DNA from: Pseudactinotalea suaedae | GTDB lineage: Bacteria > Actinomycetota > Actinomycetes > Actinomycetales > Beutenbergiaceae | DNA length: 64,000 bases | Direction of reading: 5' to 3' | Assembly: GCF_009733815.1 (NCBI RefSeq) | Contig: NZ_WNXY01000002.1 | Coordinates: forward strand, 186,001-250,000 | Part shown: positions 17,526 through 25,708 of the stretch, piece by piece | Position numbering within the stretch: position 1 is the stretch's first letter | Layout of the letters: every line of letters begins with the position of its first letter | Made by a program: the position numbers and the translations under genes | Notes under the pieces: model-generated | What the model saw: only the letters and a program-made list of their open reading frames with translations | Databases searched by the model: none | Told to the model about the DNA's origin: nothing

Positions 17526-19036
17526 CATCGGCCAGGCCACGGATCGCGGTGGGCGGGATCTACCACGAGACCAACACGTTCGCCGTCGGGTCGACCGGGC
17601 TGGACGGCTTCGCGGCGTACCAGCACTTCGTCGGCGAGGACCTGCGCCGGATGGCGGGAACCCGGTCGGAGACCGGCGGATTCCTGACGGCGCTCGAGCG
17701 GGCGGCGGCCACTGTGGTGCCCACCGCGTACGCCGCTGCGGTGCCCAGCGCCACCGTGACGCACGCCGATTACGAGGTGCTGCGCGACGCCATCCTGACG
17801 AGGATCGCCGCGACACCTGTCGACGGCGTGCTGCTGACGCTGCACGGCGCCATGGTCACCGACGGCAGCGGCGACCCGGACGGCGACCTCGTCCAGGCGG
17901 TCCGCGAGCTCGTGGGTCCCGACGTGCCCATCGCCGTGACCATCGATCTGCACGCCAACGTCAGCGACGCGATGGCGAGCGGGGTGCAGGCGCTCGTCGC
18001 CTACGACACCTATCCCCACATCGACATGTACGAGCGCGGCCAGGAGGCTGCCGACCTGCTGCTCGGGGTCCTCCGTACCGGACAGCCGCGCTCGATCGTG
18101 CACCGCAAGCTGCCGTTCATGACCGCGCCAGGCATGCAGGCCACCGACGGCGACCCGATGCGTGACCTGATCTCCCTCGCGCACCGGATCGAGCGCGAGG
18201 GCGAGCTGCAGGTCTCGCTCGCACCCGGGTTCTCCTACGCCGATGTGGACGCGACGGGGTTCTCGGTCATTGTCAGCGGCGCGGACCAGGCCGCGGTTGC
18301 CGAGGCCGGTGCGACCATGGCAGCCGCTGTCGACGCGGCCAAGGAGAGGTTCGTCTACGAGGCGCTCAGCGTGGCCGAGGCGTGCGATCTCGCGCGCGGT
18401 GACGAGAACCGACCGGTGATCCTGGTCGACGCCGCTGACAACATCGGTGGCGGAGCGCCCGGCGACGGGACCGCGATCCTCGAGCAGTGGCTGACCGACG
18501 GTGGCACCGGCCTGGTCGTGACGATCGCCGACCCGGAGAGCGTCGAGCGTGCGATCGCCGTCGGGCCGGGCGCCTCGGTCCAGCTCGAGCTGGGCGCCAA
18601 GACCGACGACGCGCACGGCACACCGGTCTCGGTCGAGGCGACCGTGCTCCGCGTCACCGACGGCCGCTACCGGCAGCTGGGCACCTACAACCGTGGCTAT
18701 GAGGTCTCGATGGGGCGCACCGTCGTGCTCGACGTCGCGGGCAACACGGTCGTGGTCAGCGAGCTCAAGGCCATGCCCTTCGACGCCCAGCAGCTGATCT
18801 CCCAGGGCATCGAGCCGGCGGAGGCCGACGCGATCGTCGTCAAATCTGCCATCGCGTGGCGCGCCGCGTACGGCGACGTCGCGGGAACCGTGCTCGAGGT
18901 CGACACCCCGGGGATCTGCACGAGCAGGCTCGACCGGCTCAGCTGGTCGCCGGCACGTGCCGCGATGCTCCCGCACTGGACCCTCCCGACCGCATCCACC
19001 GACATCACCACCATCCACGAAGCAGAGGACGCATGA
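17522..19036 (+). CDS. M81-family (MlrC-like) metallopeptidase
   Basis: 504 residues. The N-terminal VGGIYHETNTF (metal-binding His15 and acidic neighbour), LLTLHGAMVTDG, TIDLHANVS and YDTYPHIDMYERG are the hallmarks of the MlrC/DUF1485 family. Its named member cleaves the linear peptide formed in microcystin breakdown, a compound rich in D-amino acids. The C-terminal DNIGGGAPGDGTAIL is the family's second conserved block. No signal peptide, so cytoplasmic. GTG overlaps the ATPase stop (GTGA) and the stop overlaps the aminotransferase start (ATGA). Probable role: hydrolysis of an imported peptide or amide. Confidence 0.88.
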   Translation: MTSARPRIAVGGIYHETNTFAVGSTGLDGFAAYQHFVGEDLRRMAGTRSETGGFLTALERAAATVVPTAYAAAVPSATVTHADYEVLRDAILTRIAATPVDGVLLTLHGAMVTDGSGDPDGDLVQAVRELVGPDVPIAVTIDLHANVSDAMASGVQALVAYDTYPHIDMYERGQEAADLLLGVLRTGQPRSIVHRKLPFMTAPGMQATDGDPMRDLISLAHRIEREGELQVSLAPGFSYADVDATGFSVIVSGADQAAVAEAGATMAAAVDAAKERFVYEALSVAEACDLARGDENRPVILVDAADNIGGGAPGDGTAILEQWLTDGGTGLVVTIADPESVERAIAVGPGASVQLELGAKTDDAHGTPVSVEATVLRVTDGRYRQLGTYNRGYEVSMGRTVVLDVAGNTVVVSELKAMPFDAQQLISQGIEPAEADAIVVKSAIAWRAAYGDVAGTVLEVDTPGICTSRLDRLSWSPARAAMLPHWTLPTASTDITTIHEAEDA

Positions 19037-20352
19037 CCACCACGCCGCAGACCCAGCAGACGATCGATCGCGCCGAGCGCTATGCCGGGTCGCTGGCCTT
19101 GATCGAGCGGGCCTCCCGCAGCACCCCGGGGGGTGTGCACAGCAGCTTCCGGCTGAAGGGTTCACCCACTCCCCTGGTCTACTCCCGCGGCCAGGGATCA
19201 CGGCTGTGGGACGTCGATGAGAACTGCTACGTCGACTACGCGATGGCCTTCGGACCGCACGTGCTCGGCCACTGCCACCCCGCGGTGTCCGAGGCGGTCG
19301 CCGCCACGCTCGGGACAGGGCAGCTCTGGGCTGGGCAGCACGTCGGCGAGATCGAGCTCGTCGAGGCGATGCTCGAGGTGCTCCCGAACGCCGAGCACAT
19401 CCGGCTCGGGCAGTCCGGCACCGAGATGGACCAGCTCGCGCTCCGGCTCGCGCGAGCGGCGACCGGTCGTCGACGCGTGATCCGGTTCGCCGGGCACTAC
19501 CACGGCTGGTTGGACCCGCTGTTCGTCGACCCTGCCACCGACCCGTTCCCCGCGCAGGACGCCCCGCTGACCAGCGGGCAGTCCGCGGCGGCGGCCGCGG
19601 ACGTCGTCGTGATCCCGTGGAACGACGTCGAGGCCGTCAGGGGTGTCTTCGAGGCCTACCCGGACGAGATCGCCGCCGTGTTCATGGAGCCGATCCTGTC
19701 CAACGTCGGGATGATCATGCCGAGGGACGGCTACATCGACGCCGTCCGTGAGCTGTGCGAGCAGCAGGGCGCGCTCCTCGTCCTGGACGAGGTCATCACG
19801 GGGTTCCGGGTGCGCCTCGGCGGCGCCCAAGAGCTCCTCGGCACCCGTGGACACCTCACGGTCTACGCCAAGGCGATGGCCTCCGGGTACCCGGTCGCCG
19901 CACTGGCCGGGCCTGCCGACGTCATGGGCCTGCTCGGTGGCCCCGACGTCATGCACGGCGGCACCTACAACACCGGTCTGTCGGCCGTCGCGGCTGCGCT
20001 GGCGACCGTGCGGGTGCTGCGCGAGGAGAACCCGTACCCGCAGATGGAGGAGGTGGGCGGAGCCCTGATCCAGGGGATCCGTTCCTTGGCCGCCGATCGC
20101 GGGATCGAGCTCTCCGTCGACGGCATCGGGCCGGTGTTCCAGACCCGGTTCGGCCCGGAGGGTGGCGTCCACGACCGCCGCACCTACGCCGAGCGCTCCG
20201 ACACGCAGGTGGCGGACCGCTTCCTGTGGGAGCTGCAGGACCGCGGCGTCCGCATCACCCACCGCGGTACCTGGTTCCTGTCCGCCGCCCACACCATGGC
20301 CGACGTGGAGCAGACCCTCGAGGCCGTCGACGGGGCGCTCGGTGCGCTCTGA
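19033..20352 (+). CDS. Class-III aminotransferase, glutamate-1-semialdehyde mutase-like
   Basis: 439 residues, PLP-dependent fold type I. STPGGVHSSFR, GPHVLGHCHPAV, the LDEVITGFR segment with the PLP-binding Asp, and the Schiff-base Lys in YAKAMASGYP are visible. It resembles glutamate-1-semialdehyde aminomutase, but its location in a catabolic operon, away from any haem genes, points to a related aminotransferase or aminomutase acting on an amino acid or amino sugar. Coupled by overlap to genes on both sides. Confidence 0.88.
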   Translation: MTTTPQTQQTIDRAERYAGSLALIERASRSTPGGVHSSFRLKGSPTPLVYSRGQGSRLWDVDENCYVDYAMAFGPHVLGHCHPAVSEAVAATLGTGQLWAGQHVGEIELVEAMLEVLPNAEHIRLGQSGTEMDQLALRLARAATGRRRVIRFAGHYHGWLDPLFVDPATDPFPAQDAPLTSGQSAAAAADVVVIPWNDVEAVRGVFEAYPDEIAAVFMEPILSNVGMIMPRDGYIDAVRELCEQQGALLVLDEVITGFRVRLGGAQELLGTRGHLTVYAKAMASGYPVAALAGPADVMGLLGGPDVMHGGTYNTGLSAVAAALATVRVLREENPYPQMEEVGGALIQGIRSLAADRGIELSVDGIGPVFQTRFGPEGGVHDRRTYAERSDTQVADRFLWELQDRGVRITHRGTWFLSAAHTMADVEQTLEAVDGALGAL

Positions 20353-21415
20353 GGTCGACCCTCCTGCTGCTGCGGGCTCGGCGGTCGACCCCTGGCTCAG
20401 CCTGGGCGAGGGGTCGACGCCGGTCCTGCGGGTGGGAGCACGACTCCCCGAGCTCGCCGGCGGTCCCACCGTGTGGTGCAAGGCCGAGCACCTCAACCCC
20501 ACCGGCTCCTACAAGGACCGGCTCGCCGCCAGGGCGGTGACGATCGCCACCCGTACCGGCCTCCGTGGGCTGCTGGGGACCTCCTCGGGGAACGGCGGGG
20601 CGGCCGCTGCCGCCTATGGCGCCCGTGCAGGCCTCCCGGTGTGCATCCTCACCGTCCCGGGAGCCCCGGCCGCCAAGCTCGCGACCGCGACCGCGGCCGG
20701 CGCGCGCATCCTCCCGGTGGAGGGGCTGGGCATCACCCCGAAGGAGACGGACCGGGTGTTCGCCGAGGTGCTCCGGCTCACGCAGCAGCTCGGGCTGTTC
20801 CCCTTCATCACGGCTTGGTCCTACAGCCCCGAGATGATGCACGGCGCGGGTGAGATCTCGATCGAGCTGGCCGAGCAGCTGCCCGAGACCGACGCCGTGT
20901 ACGTGCCCGTCGGAGGCGGCGGGCTGCTGACCTCGGTCTGGCGCGGCTACCAGGGCCTACCGGGTCGGACGCCACGCATCGTCGGTGTGCAGCCGATCGG
21001 CAGCGCCACCCTCCTGCGCGCGAGCCGTGGCGACCTCACGCCGGTGGAGCGCGTCACCACGAGCGTGTCGGGTCTGCAGGTGGCCCGGCTGCTCGACGCC
21101 GCCGCTGCCGAGGCCGTGACGACCACCGGCGGACACGTCGTCGAGGTGAGCGACGAGGACGTCTGGGCTGCACAGGCCGCGCTCGCCACGGAGGGCGTCG
21201 TGGTGGAGCCGGCCGGAGCCGTCGCACTCGCGGGAGTCCTCGCCGATGTCCGGCGTGGACACCTGACCGAGACCGATGTCGCGGTCACGCTCGCCACCGG
21301 AGCGGGCTGGAAGGACCAGGCAGCACTCGAACGGATCAGCGGTCCGCCCGTCTTCACCGACCCCATCGGGATCGACGACCTGGCGCAGGTCCTGGAGCAG
21401 GAGCTCTCACGGTGA
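20342..21415 (+). CDS. Threonine synthase-like PLP enzyme (fold type II)
   Basis: 357 residues from GTG 20342, which overlaps the aminotransferase stop by 11 bases. CKAEHLNPTGSYKDR carries the PLP Lys (residue 58), SSGNGGAAAA binds the phosphate, and VGGGGLLTSVW is the glycine loop. The fold covers threonine synthase, threonine/serine dehydratase and diaminopropionate ammonia-lyase. The N-terminal region specific to true threonine synthase is short. With RidA in the same operon, a dehydratase/ammonia-lyase role that yields a reactive enamine is more likely than threonine synthesis. Confidence 0.82.
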   Translation: MRSEVDPPAAAGSAVDPWLSLGEGSTPVLRVGARLPELAGGPTVWCKAEHLNPTGSYKDRLAARAVTIATRTGLRGLLGTSSGNGGAAAAAYGARAGLPVCILTVPGAPAAKLATATAAGARILPVEGLGITPKETDRVFAEVLRLTQQLGLFPFITAWSYSPEMMHGAGEISIELAEQLPETDAVYVPVGGGGLLTSVWRGYQGLPGRTPRIVGVQPIGSATLLRASRGDLTPVERVTTSVSGLQVARLLDAAAAEAVTTTGGHVVEVSDEDVWAAQAALATEGVVVEPAGAVALAGVLADVRRGHLTETDVAVTLATGAGWKDQAALERISGPPVFTDPIGIDDLAQVLEQELSR

Positions 21416-22320
21416 CTGGCTTTCAGCGGCGCACGATCGGTGGGCCGGGCGCGCCCACGCTCACGGTGCACGAGGTCGGTGACGCCGACCTTCCCCTCGT
21501 TGTCGTCCTCGGTGGGGTGCACGGCGACGAGCCCGAAGGCATGCTCGTGGCCCGCTCGCTCGTGGCCCGGCCACCCACGCTGCGCGGCGTGCGGCTGCGC
21601 GTGGTCACCGTCGCCAACCCCTCCGCCTACGACGCCGGGACCCGCGTCAGCGCGATCGACCAGGCGAACCTCGCACGGTCCTTCCCCGGTGACGGGCGCG
21701 GCTCCTGGACCGAACGGCTGGCGCACCTGCTGACCACCGAGGTGCTGGCCGGTGCCGACGTCCTGATCGACGTGCACAGCGCAGGGCTGCACTTCGCCAT
21801 GCCGCTGCTGGCGGGCGCGCTGAGCACAGGCCCCCTCGGCGCACGTGCCCTCGACGTCGGCCGTGCCCTCGGGCTGCCCTTCCTCTGGCACCACCCCGAG
21901 ATCGCACCCGGTCGCACCTTGAGCGCCGCGGAGACCCTCGGGGTCGCCCCGATCTACATCGAGATGCCAGGTGGCCCGACGGCGGACATGGAGATCGTGG
22001 GGCGTGTGCGTCGCGGGCTCGACGCCTACCTCGGCGGGTCATCGGCGCCGGCCGGCCTCACGCGTGAGGTGGAAGGCAGCGGGGACCTCGACCAGGAGGT
22101 GCTGCGCTCCCACGCCGACGGCCTGTTCCTGCCTGGGGTCCGTGCCGGCGATCTCGTCGGAGCAGGCACGTCGATCGGTCAGATCCTCGACCCGCTGGAA
22201 CCGTCCGCGGCACCCGTGGATGTGACCGCTCCGGTCTCCGGGCACATCATGATGCTGCGCCGCACCGCCCGGGTGCCCCTCGGGACAGCGCTGGCCTCGT
22301 TCGGCGTGCCGGCCGCATGA
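21412..22320 (+). CDS. AstE/AspA-like zinc deacylase (succinylglutamate desuccinylase/aspartoacylase family)
   Basis: 302 residues of the M14-like carboxypeptidase fold. GGVHGDEPEG gives zinc ligands His37 and Glu40, and DVHSAG gives the third. NPSAYDAGTR and the C-terminal biotinyl-lipoyl-like tail (PVSGHIMMLRRTARV) are typical of the family. Members remove an acyl group from N-acyl amino acids. In this operon it would be a second deacylase alongside the D-aminoacylase. GTG and stop both overlap their neighbours. Confidence 0.85.
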   Translation: MTGFQRRTIGGPGAPTLTVHEVGDADLPLVVVLGGVHGDEPEGMLVARSLVARPPTLRGVRLRVVTVANPSAYDAGTRVSAIDQANLARSFPGDGRGSWTERLAHLLTTEVLAGADVLIDVHSAGLHFAMPLLAGALSTGPLGARALDVGRALGLPFLWHHPEIAPGRTLSAAETLGVAPIYIEMPGGPTADMEIVGRVRRGLDAYLGGSSAPAGLTREVEGSGDLDQEVLRSHADGLFLPGVRAGDLVGAGTSIGQILDPLEPSAAPVDVTAPVSGHIMMLRRTARVPLGTALASFGVPAA

Positions 22321-23303
22321 GGCCGCACCGCACCGAGAGCGCGCCCAGCCGCGTCGCCGTGATCGGGTACGGCCACTACGGCGCGCTGCACGCCGCGACC
22401 GTCCGCGCCGACCCAGACAGCGAGCTGGTGGCTGTCGTCGACACCGACCCCGACGCCATCGAACGCGCCGGGCGCGACCTCGACGACGTCCGCCTGCTCA
22501 GCGACGTGCGCGAGCTGCCGGCCATCGAGACCGCGGTGGTCGCGACGACCGACGACCAGCACCTGGCCCCTGCCCTCGCGGCGCTGGACCTGGGCGCCGA
22601 CGTGCTGATCGAGAAGCCTGTGACGACCCAGCTCGCCGATGCCGACCGGCTGCGGAAGCGAGCCAGCTCCGCAGGCCGACACGTGGCGGTCGGACACCTG
22701 CTGCGTCTGGACCCACGATGGCAGTGGCTGAGGCAGCAGCTGCGGTCGACGTCGTGGGGCGATGCCCTGCACATCAGCCTGCTGCGCAACGGCTCGGTCG
22801 ACCTCCGCGACCGCTACCCCGACGTCTCGCCGATGATGCAGGGCGGCATCCACGACATCGATCTCGCCACCTGGCTGCTCGACGACCCGCTGACCGTCGT
22901 GTCCTGCCGGACCGGCGTGGACGACGTCGGCAGACCAGCTGTCATGACCCTCCTGGGCGAGACGTCTCGAGGGGCCACTGTGGTCATCGAGGCCTCCCGG
23001 ACCCTCGACCTGCCCGCTCCGGTCGATCCGCGCACCTGGGCCTGGCTCACCACCTCCCGCGCCACCGCGACCGCCTCCGACGGCGACGCCCTGGAGGTCA
23101 CCGGCGTGGCGCCCCCACCGCACCGACGCGCCTCGACACCGCAGCAGATGATCGCCGCCCAGTGGCGCGACTTCCTGCGCCTGACGCGTGGTGAGGGCGC
23201 GACGTCGATCGCCACGCTCGAGCAGGGTCGTCACGCCGTCGCCGCCGCGCTTGCGGCCGAGGCATCGGCCGCCTGCGACGGCGAGCCGATCGAGATCACC
23301 TGA
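22317..23303 (+). CDS. Gfo/Idh/MocA family oxidoreductase
   Basis: 328 residues. N-terminal Rossmann fold (VAVIGYGHYGALHA), the conserved EKPVTT with Lys100, and the GGIHDIDLATWLL active-site helix. These NAD(P) enzymes oxidise sugars, inositols or amino-sugar derivatives. ATG overlaps the deacylase stop. Together with the SDR it gives the operon two dehydrogenases. Substrate not identified. Confidence 0.9.
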   Translation: MRPHRTESAPSRVAVIGYGHYGALHAATVRADPDSELVAVVDTDPDAIERAGRDLDDVRLLSDVRELPAIETAVVATTDDQHLAPALAALDLGADVLIEKPVTTQLADADRLRKRASSAGRHVAVGHLLRLDPRWQWLRQQLRSTSWGDALHISLLRNGSVDLRDRYPDVSPMMQGGIHDIDLATWLLDDPLTVVSCRTGVDDVGRPAVMTLLGETSRGATVVIEASRTLDLPAPVDPRTWAWLTTSRATATASDGDALEVTGVAPPPHRRASTPQQMIAAQWRDFLRLTRGEGATSIATLEQGRHAVAAALAAEASAACDGEPIEIT

Positions 23304-23347
23304 ACACCTCCACCCATCCGCACCAACCACGACGAAGGACAACACCC

Positions 23348-23728
23348 ATGCGTGAAGCCATCCAGTCTCCTGACGCCTCCCTCCCGGCCGGTCCCTACTC
23401 CCAGGGCATCCGCGTCGGGGACCTGCTCTTCGTCTCGGGTCAGGGCCCGTTCGACCCGAACGGAGCCAAGATCGGCGAGACCTTCGCCGAGCAGTGCGAA
23501 GCCACCTTCGACAACCTCGGCATCCTCGCCCGCGCCGGCGGCAGCGATCTCGAGCACATGGTGCGGCTCGGGGCCTACCTCCGCACACTCGACGACTTCC
23601 CGGAGTTCAACCGGATCATGCAGGAGCGCCTGACACCGCCGTTCCCGGCGCGCACGACCGTCCCGGTCGAGCTGCCCGGCTTCGACATCGAGCTCGACGC
23701 CGTCTTCTACGTCCCCGGTCGGGGCTGA
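23348..23728 (+). CDS. RidA-family enamine/imine deaminase
   Basis: 126 residues. GPYSQGIRVGDLLFVSGQ at the N-terminus and PFPARTTVPV with Arg102 plus IELDAVF with Glu115 match the active residues of RidA (Arg105, Glu120 in the E. coli protein). RidA hydrolyses reactive 2-aminoacrylate-type intermediates made by PLP dehydratases, which fits the PLP enzyme three genes upstream. GAAGGA precedes ATG 23348, and the 44-base gap suggests it is still in the operon. Confidence 0.92.
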   Translation: MREAIQSPDASLPAGPYSQGIRVGDLLFVSGQGPFDPNGAKIGETFAEQCEATFDNLGILARAGGSDLEHMVRLGAYLRTLDDFPEFNRIMQERLTPPFPARTTVPVELPGFDIELDAVFYVPGRG

Positions 23729-23882
23729 AAACTGGCAACGCCAGGGCGGACAACCCCCGCACTTGAGTACAGGTTCGGTCAAAGGTCTTCCTTCTGCCGA
23801 TCTCGTCCTGTAGGCAAGGAGAGCAAACCTAGCGACGACTCGGCCACATCGCGGTGACCGGGCACTGCGACCAGGAGATGCC

Positions 23883-25679
23883 ATGCGCTCGATGACGACG
23901 TACACCCGCAGGACCGTGCTCACCAGTGGCTTGACCGCCGCAGCCCTCGGAGCGGCGTCGGCCGCGAGCGCCGGGGACGGCGGAGGCGGCGCCCATCGCG
24001 GCGAGCACGGCTGGGTCACCTCGCACCTGCGCCGGATGAGCACGGAGCAGAAGATCGGCCAGCTGTTCGTCCAGAACGTCTACGGCTCCGACGCCGCCAC
24101 CCCGGACCCGCGCAACCTCCCGCTCTACGGCGTGGCCAGCCCCGTCGAGGTGGTTCAGAAGTACCAGCTGGGCGGTGTCATCTACTTCGCGTGGACCGAC
24201 AACGTCCAGGATCCCGACCAGATCGTGGCCCTCTCGAACGACCTGCAGGAGGCCGCCAGCCAGGGTCGGAACAAGGTCCAGATCCCGTTGCAGATCGCGA
24301 TCGACCAGGAAGGTGGTCTCGTCACCCGCATCGGTCCGCCGGCGACCCCGTTCCCCGGAGCGATGGCGCTCGGCGCCGGCCGGAGCGCCGAGGACGCACG
24401 CGCTGCGGCCGACATCATCGGTTCCGAGCTGAGGGCGATGGGCGTCAACACGAACTTCGCTCCGGTGTGTGACGTCAACGTCGACCCGGCCAACCCGGTG
24501 ATCGGCACCCGCTCGTTCAGCTCCGACCCCGCGCTGGCTGCCGAGATGGCAGCCGCGCAGGTACGCGGGTTCCAGGACGACGGCGGCGTCGCGGCCTCGG
24601 CGAAGCACTTCCCGGGTCACGGCGACACCGCGGTCGACAGCCACGTCGCCTTCCCGATCATCACCCACACCCGTCAGGAGTGGGAGGAGATCGACGCGCC
24701 GCCGTTCCGGGCGGCGATCGAGGCGGGCATCGACATGATCATGACGGCCCATCTCGCCTTTCCCGCTCTCGACGACTCCGGCGACCCGGCGACGCTGTCC
24801 CACCCGATCCTCACCGGCGTGCTGCGCGAGGAGCTCGGTTTCGACGGCGTCATCGTCACCGACGCACTCAACATGCAGGGTGTGCGGGACCTGTACGGCG
24901 ACGCCGAGGTCGCCGTCCGGGCGCTGCTGGCCGGTGCCGACCAGCTCCTCATGACGCCGGCGATGGACGAGGCGCATGCGGCGGTCACCGATGCCGTGCG
25001 GACCGGTCGCATCAGCCGCCGCGAGCTCGACGACAAGGTGGCGCGCATCCTGCGCCTGAAGTACCGGCGTGACATCGTCGCCCAGCCCTACGCCGATCCC
25101 GACGAGGTGAGCGACGTCGTCGGCATCCCCGCCCACCTGAGCCGCGCGAACGAGATCACGGACCGGACGACCACGCTCGTGCGCAACGACGACGGCGTGC
25201 TTCCCATCGCCGTCGCCGGTACCGCGATCCTGGTGACCGGCTACGGCGTCACGTCCACGAGCGTCCTCGCCGACGCACTGACCGAACGGGGCGGGGTGGT
25301 CACCCGTGTCGAGACCGGGAGCGCGCCCTCCAGCGCTGCCATCGCGGCCGCGGTGGCCGCCGCCTCGGCGGCCGACGTGGTCGTCGTTCTCACGATGAAC
25401 GCATCGACCTCCGCGGGCCAGCAGCAGCTGGTCGCCGAGCTGCGTGCCACCGGAGCGACCGTCGTGGTGGTCGCGGTGCGGAACCCGTACGACATCGCCT
25501 CGCTCGGTGACGCACCGACCTACCTGGCGACGTACTCCTACTCACCGATCGCCATCGAGTCGGCAGCCAGGGTCCTCGCTGGTGAGGTCGCACCCGTGGG
25601 CACGCTCCCGGTCGACATCCCCGCGGCGGATGATCCCGACACCGTGCTGTACCCGTTCGGGCACGGCCTGACCTGGTGA
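23883..25679 (+). CDS. Tat-exported GH3 beta-N-acetylglucosaminidase (NagZ-like)
   Basis: 598 residues. Twin-arginine signal (TRRTVLTSG, cut near ASA). The GH3 domain shows AIDQEGG, KHFPGHGDT (241-249, the NagZ-type catalytic His loop) and VIVTDALNM with nucleophile Asp327. A C-terminal GH3 domain completes the long form. NagZ enzymes remove GlcNAc from muropeptides. AGGAG stands 6 bases before ATG 23883. The 154-base gap after ridA contains a small hairpin (CTGGC/GCCAG, 23732-23744) and no clear promoter, so a separate transcript is possible. It overlaps the next frame by GTGA. Confidence 0.88.
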   Translation: MRSMTTYTRRTVLTSGLTAAALGAASAASAGDGGGGAHRGEHGWVTSHLRRMSTEQKIGQLFVQNVYGSDAATPDPRNLPLYGVASPVEVVQKYQLGGVIYFAWTDNVQDPDQIVALSNDLQEAASQGRNKVQIPLQIAIDQEGGLVTRIGPPATPFPGAMALGAGRSAEDARAAADIIGSELRAMGVNTNFAPVCDVNVDPANPVIGTRSFSSDPALAAEMAAAQVRGFQDDGGVAASAKHFPGHGDTAVDSHVAFPIITHTRQEWEEIDAPPFRAAIEAGIDMIMTAHLAFPALDDSGDPATLSHPILTGVLREELGFDGVIVTDALNMQGVRDLYGDAEVAVRALLAGADQLLMTPAMDEAHAAVTDAVRTGRISRRELDDKVARILRLKYRRDIVAQPYADPDEVSDVVGIPAHLSRANEITDRTTTLVRNDDGVLPIAVAGTAILVTGYGVTSTSVLADALTERGGVVTRVETGSAPSSAAIAAAVAAASAADVVVVLTMNASTSAGQQQLVAELRATGATVVVVAVRNPYDIASLGDAPTYLATYSYSPIAIESAARVLAGEVAPVGTLPVDIPAADDPDTVLYPFGHGLTW

Positions 25680-25708
25680 GCAACCACCCGACCGAGAAGG
25701 AGACGACC

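Noticed and set aside
19033-20352. hemL (haem biosynthesis) assignment
   Set aside because: The protein is GSA-aminomutase-like, but it is locked into a catabolic operon and no haem genes are nearby.
20342-21415. thrC assignment
   Set aside because: Short N-terminus and the RidA/deacylase context argue for a dehydratase-type relative.
23732-23744. Terminator after ridA
   Set aside because: Five-bp stem only, no U-tract; too weak to call.
25676-25708. GTG start of the NamZ-like gene overlapping the GH3 stop
   Set aside because: It adds 11 polar residues before a twin-arginine signal; ATG 25709 has a strong GAAGGAGA site.
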